A DNA stretch of 10,078 bases from Bacteroidales bacterium (GTDB taxonomy: Bacteria; Bacteroidota; Bacteroidia; Bacteroidales; JAADJA01). Both the position numbers and the translations under genes were made by a program. A model generated the notes under the pieces. The model ran no database searches, was not told the DNA's origin, and worked only from the letters and a program-made list of their open reading frames with translations. The number at the start of each line of letters is the position of its first letter. Position 1 is the first letter of the stretch. Shown in pieces: positions 8,012 through 10,078 of the stretch. The stretch is from contig JAOZLR010000068.1 of the NCBI GenBank assembly GCA_029934735.1, positions 1 to 10,078 on the forward strand. The letters are read 5' to 3'.

Positions 8012-8030
8012 AATATTTCCAAATATTGGA
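8012..8030 (+). terminator. Weak AT-rich inverted repeats after the giant gene
   Basis: AATATTT at 8012-8018 is followed after two bases by its complement AAATATT at 8021-8027. TCCAA at 8018-8022 can instead pair with TTGGA at 8026-8030 around a three-base loop. The two stems are mutually exclusive. There is no GC-rich stem and no T-run directly after, so this is a poor intrinsic terminator at best. The rest of the 106-base gap (7992-8097) shows no canonical promoter, and contains no TTTG at all. Confidence 0.2.
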
Positions 8031-8097
8031 TAACATCTAAGATATAAAACCTTTTTCCCAAACTAGCGTATAAATCTCATCTTTAATACTTTTAGAA

Positions 8098-10078
8098 ATG
8101 AAGAAAAAGTTTGTTTTATCATTATTCCTTGGATTATTTATCATTGTGAACCCGATTACAGGGTTTTCGCAGGCTAATTCAGTCACTGAAGATCAACTGA
8201 TAAATAATGCTGACAATCTATTCGGGAACGACAATTACAAAAGCGCAATGCCACTGTATGCACACCTGGTAAGCGTCCATTCTGACAATGCAACTTTCAA
8301 CTACCGTTATGGAGTTTGTGCATTGTATAATAAGCGTGACAACAAAGAAATCCCTATAAAATATCTCTCTGTAGCAGAGAGTAAAACTCTGGATAATCCC
8401 GAGCTTAACTACTACCTTGGATTGGCTTATCATAATAATCAGGATTATGCTAAAGCACTGAAATATTACAATTCATATTTTAATAGTGCTCCTGCCGATT
8501 CACCCAGAAAAGAAGAGGTGCTGAAATCAATAAATTCCTGCCTTAACGGATTATCACTTTCAGGGAAAAAAATGATCGCAGAAATGCTCGATAAAACATC
8601 ATTCGAAAAAAATAATTTTCACAGGGGGTATTATGCTGACGATCTGAAAGGAACCTTAATAGTCAAGCCTGAGATATTCAAATGCAAAATTGATAAAAAG
8701 AAAGAGGTACTGACATTTGTGTATCTTTCAGAACCACAGGGAATTTGCTATTTTTCAAGTTATGGAAATGATGAATGTGAAAACAAGAACATTTATAAAT
8801 CTGTCTTACAAGAAGATGATAACTGGAGTGACCCTGAGAAAATATCCTCAGTCATAAACACTCAATACGATGAAGATTATCCCGTACTGACAGATAACGG
8901 AACGACCCTGTACTTTTGCTCAAAAGGACACAATTCTCTTGGAGGATATGATATTTTTGTGTCAAAATATGACAAAGAGAAAGAGGCATGGAAAGAGCCT
9001 GAAAATCTTGGAGTAGGAGTAAATTCGCCGTTTGATGACATTCTATTCATTCCTGACAAAAATGGAGAAACTGCATATTTTTCATCCGACAGAGATAATA
9101 CAGATAATACAATAACTGTATATAATATAAAAATAACTGCCGGAGAAACCGGAAGAGCCCTGGCGCTTACCGGCGTGCTGCCAAAGGAAGAGTTACAACC
9201 GACAGAAAAAGCTGAAACTGCCGAAATACAAAAACCCCAACTAATTGCACAAAACAATGCCAAACAAGAATGCCCCTTAGATACAAAGCAGGTAAACACA
9301 ACTTCTGCACCGTATCTTCTCAAAGAAAAGCTGTTAAAAGAACGCAATGATATACGCTTGATAACCGACAGTGCTTTTCTTTTCGTGGCAAATACAAAAA
9401 ATGATATACGAAAGTTAACAAATACAAGAGAAAGAGCAAAACGGATTTCGGACAGCAAAAATGAAAAAGCAGAAGTGGCACACTCATCACTTGATTCATT
9501 GATGGAAAATATTAACAATATCAGTGATATTGAAATTGTGAAAGGTGAACTAGAGAAAGCTAAAAACCTAAAACAGGAATATTGCATTTTAATTGCTGCC
9601 TCAACCAAAGCTTATGAGATGGCGCAGGAACTATCGTCTCAAATCAAGGCTAAAGAAAAAGAACTTGAAAATCTTAAAGAATTTGCCAGTCAAATTCAAT
9701 TAAAATCAGGTTCAGGAGATATTGATTCAGTTAATTCTCTGTTCGATGAAGTAAAAGTACAGATGGCCAGGACTGAAACTCACGATGACATTTCAAAAGA
9801 CATTATGCTGATAACTACTGGCAAAATGGAATATACAATTCCTAAAAAAGAGTTTGCCTTTGCCGATGAATATCTGAAACAAAGAGAAAAAGGGACTTTT
9901 CTTGCAAGTGCCGAAACAACAAAGCAGGAACCTAACAGCACAGATTTACAATCTATAAATAAAAAATCTGTTGCAGCTTCAGTTGCGGTTTCAACAAATG
10001 GTAAAAAAACATTTGAGCCGATTATTATAAAGCAGATAAACTTGAACAGTCTTGCTTATGCAAGTGTCGAGCCGGATG
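8098..10078 (+). CDS. Exported TPR-PD40-coiled-coil protein (3' end outside window)
   Basis: The frame is open from the ATG at 8098 to the right edge, 660 complete codons without a stop. It begins with a signal peptide (KKK, hydrophobic core 5-17, likely cleavage around GFSQA, 22-26) without a lipobox. Residues about 29-135 hold TPR-like helices, with clear units at 30-63 (NADNLFGNDNYKSAMPLYAH) and 101-132 (PELNYYLGLAYHNNQDYAKAL). Residues about 193-346 hold three blade-like PD40/WD40-like units; the best is YDEDYPVLTDNGTTLYF with GGYDIF after it (258-287), followed by a second with AYFSSDRD (326-333). A low-complexity, charged linker follows, then a long coiled-coil-prone region at about 406-535. 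The order TPR then PD40 is that of PorE-like and other OmpA-linked envelope proteins of Bacteroidota, but any peptidoglycan-binding domain would lie beyond the window. Partner and function are unknown; periplasmic location is likely. Confidence 0.87.
   Translation, partial: MKKKFVLSLFLGLFIIVNPITGFSQANSVTEDQLINNADNLFGNDNYKSAMPLYAHLVSVHSDNATFNYRYGVCALYNKRDNKEIPIKYLSVAESKTLDNPELNYYLGLAYHNNQDYAKALKYYNSYFNSAPADSPRKEEVLKSINSCLNGLSLSGKKMIAEMLDKTSFEKNNFHRGYYADDLKGTLIVKPEIFKCKIDKKKEVLTFVYLSEPQGICYFSSYGNDECENKNIYKSVLQEDDNWSDPEKISSVINTQYDEDYPVLTDNGTTLYFCSKGHNSLGGYDIFVSKYDKEKEAWKEPENLGVGVNSPFDDILFIPDKNGETAYFSSDRDNTDNTITVYNIKITAGETGRALALTGVLPKEELQPTEKAETAEIQKPQLIAQNNAKQECPLDTKQVNTTSAPYLLKEKLLKERNDIRLITDSAFLFVANTKNDIRKLTNTRERAKRISDSKNEKAEVAHSSLDSLMENINNISDIEIVKGELEKAKNLKQEYCILIAASTKAYEMAQELSSQIKAKEKELENLKEFASQIQLKSGSGDIDSVNSLFDEVKVQMARTETHDDISKDIMLITTGKMEYTIPKKEFAFADEYLKQREKGTFLASAETTKQEPNSTDLQSINKKSVAASVAVSTNGKKTFEPIIIKQINLNSLAYASVEPD

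Noticed and set aside
8082..8094. Possible promoter before the TPR-PD40 gene (TACTTTTA at 8087-8094)
   Set aside because: It differs from the -7 consensus at the last base, has no TTTG partner upstream in the gap, and would put transcription start inside the coding region.
8877..9608. 243-codon open frame on the minus strand
   Set aside because: It lies wholly antisense to the TPR-PD40 gene, covering its PD40 and coiled-coil region. Its product is rich in S, F, V and A with no recognisable motif, and the + strand frame has clear domains and a signal peptide.
1..10078. Defence system, mobile element, CRISPR array or RNA gene
   Set aside because: No transposase, integrase, nuclease, repeat-spacer array, tRNA-like cloverleaf or rRNA stretch was seen; nearly all of the window is covered by six + strand genes.

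Overview
The window looks like chromosomal DNA from a member of the Bacteroidota, most likely Bacteroidales or Marinilabiliales. The reasons are: AT-rich DNA with no Shine-Dalgarno sequences before the starts; a Bacteroidota-type -7 promoter element (TAnnTTTG); a DUF1599 gene followed by a MauE/DoxX-like membrane protein gene and tpiA, an order I recall from Bacteroidales genomes; and exported TPR/PD40 proteins of a kind common in this phylum. All genes lie on the + strand and are densely packed. I see no tRNA, rRNA, CRISPR array, insertion sequence, integrase or other sign of a mobile island.

Layout. (1) 2-526: the 3' part of a DUF1599 gene made of two copies of the same domain. (2) 533-1798: a polytopic membrane protein of the MauE/DoxX-like BT_3928 type with a CGCFG motif and a soluble, thioredoxin-like C-terminal domain that lacks a CxxC pair. 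(3) 1869-2627: tpiA, triosephosphate isomerase, preceded by the only convincing promoter element in the window. (4) 2656-3504: prmA, ribosomal protein L11 methyltransferase. (5) 3501-7991: a 1496-residue exported protein of unknown function whose start overlaps the prmA stop by four bases. (6) 8098 to the right edge: an exported TPR-PD40-coiled-coil protein, cut off by the window end.

How they fit together. Genes 1 and 2 are six bases apart and probably share a transcript that starts to the left of the window. tpiA, prmA and the giant gene form a tight cluster (28-base gap, then a 4-base overlap) that is probably cotranscribed from the promoter before tpiA. The two housekeeping enzymes act in the cytoplasm, in glycolysis and in ribosomal protein modification. 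The two downstream products carry signal peptides and should act in the periplasm or cell envelope. The TPR-PD40 gene sits 106 bases further on and may be cotranscribed or have its own start.

The least explained part is the exported pair at 3501-10078. The giant protein contains several units with a shared glycine/aromatic pattern that suggests a repetitive beta-structure, possibly of the OstA/AsmA type, interrupted by a short helical, winged-helix-like stretch. Its neighbour resembles the N-terminal half of PorE-type proteins of the type IX secretion system but has a coiled coil where I would expect the later domains. A joint role in envelope assembly or transport is a hypothesis, not something the sequence proves.
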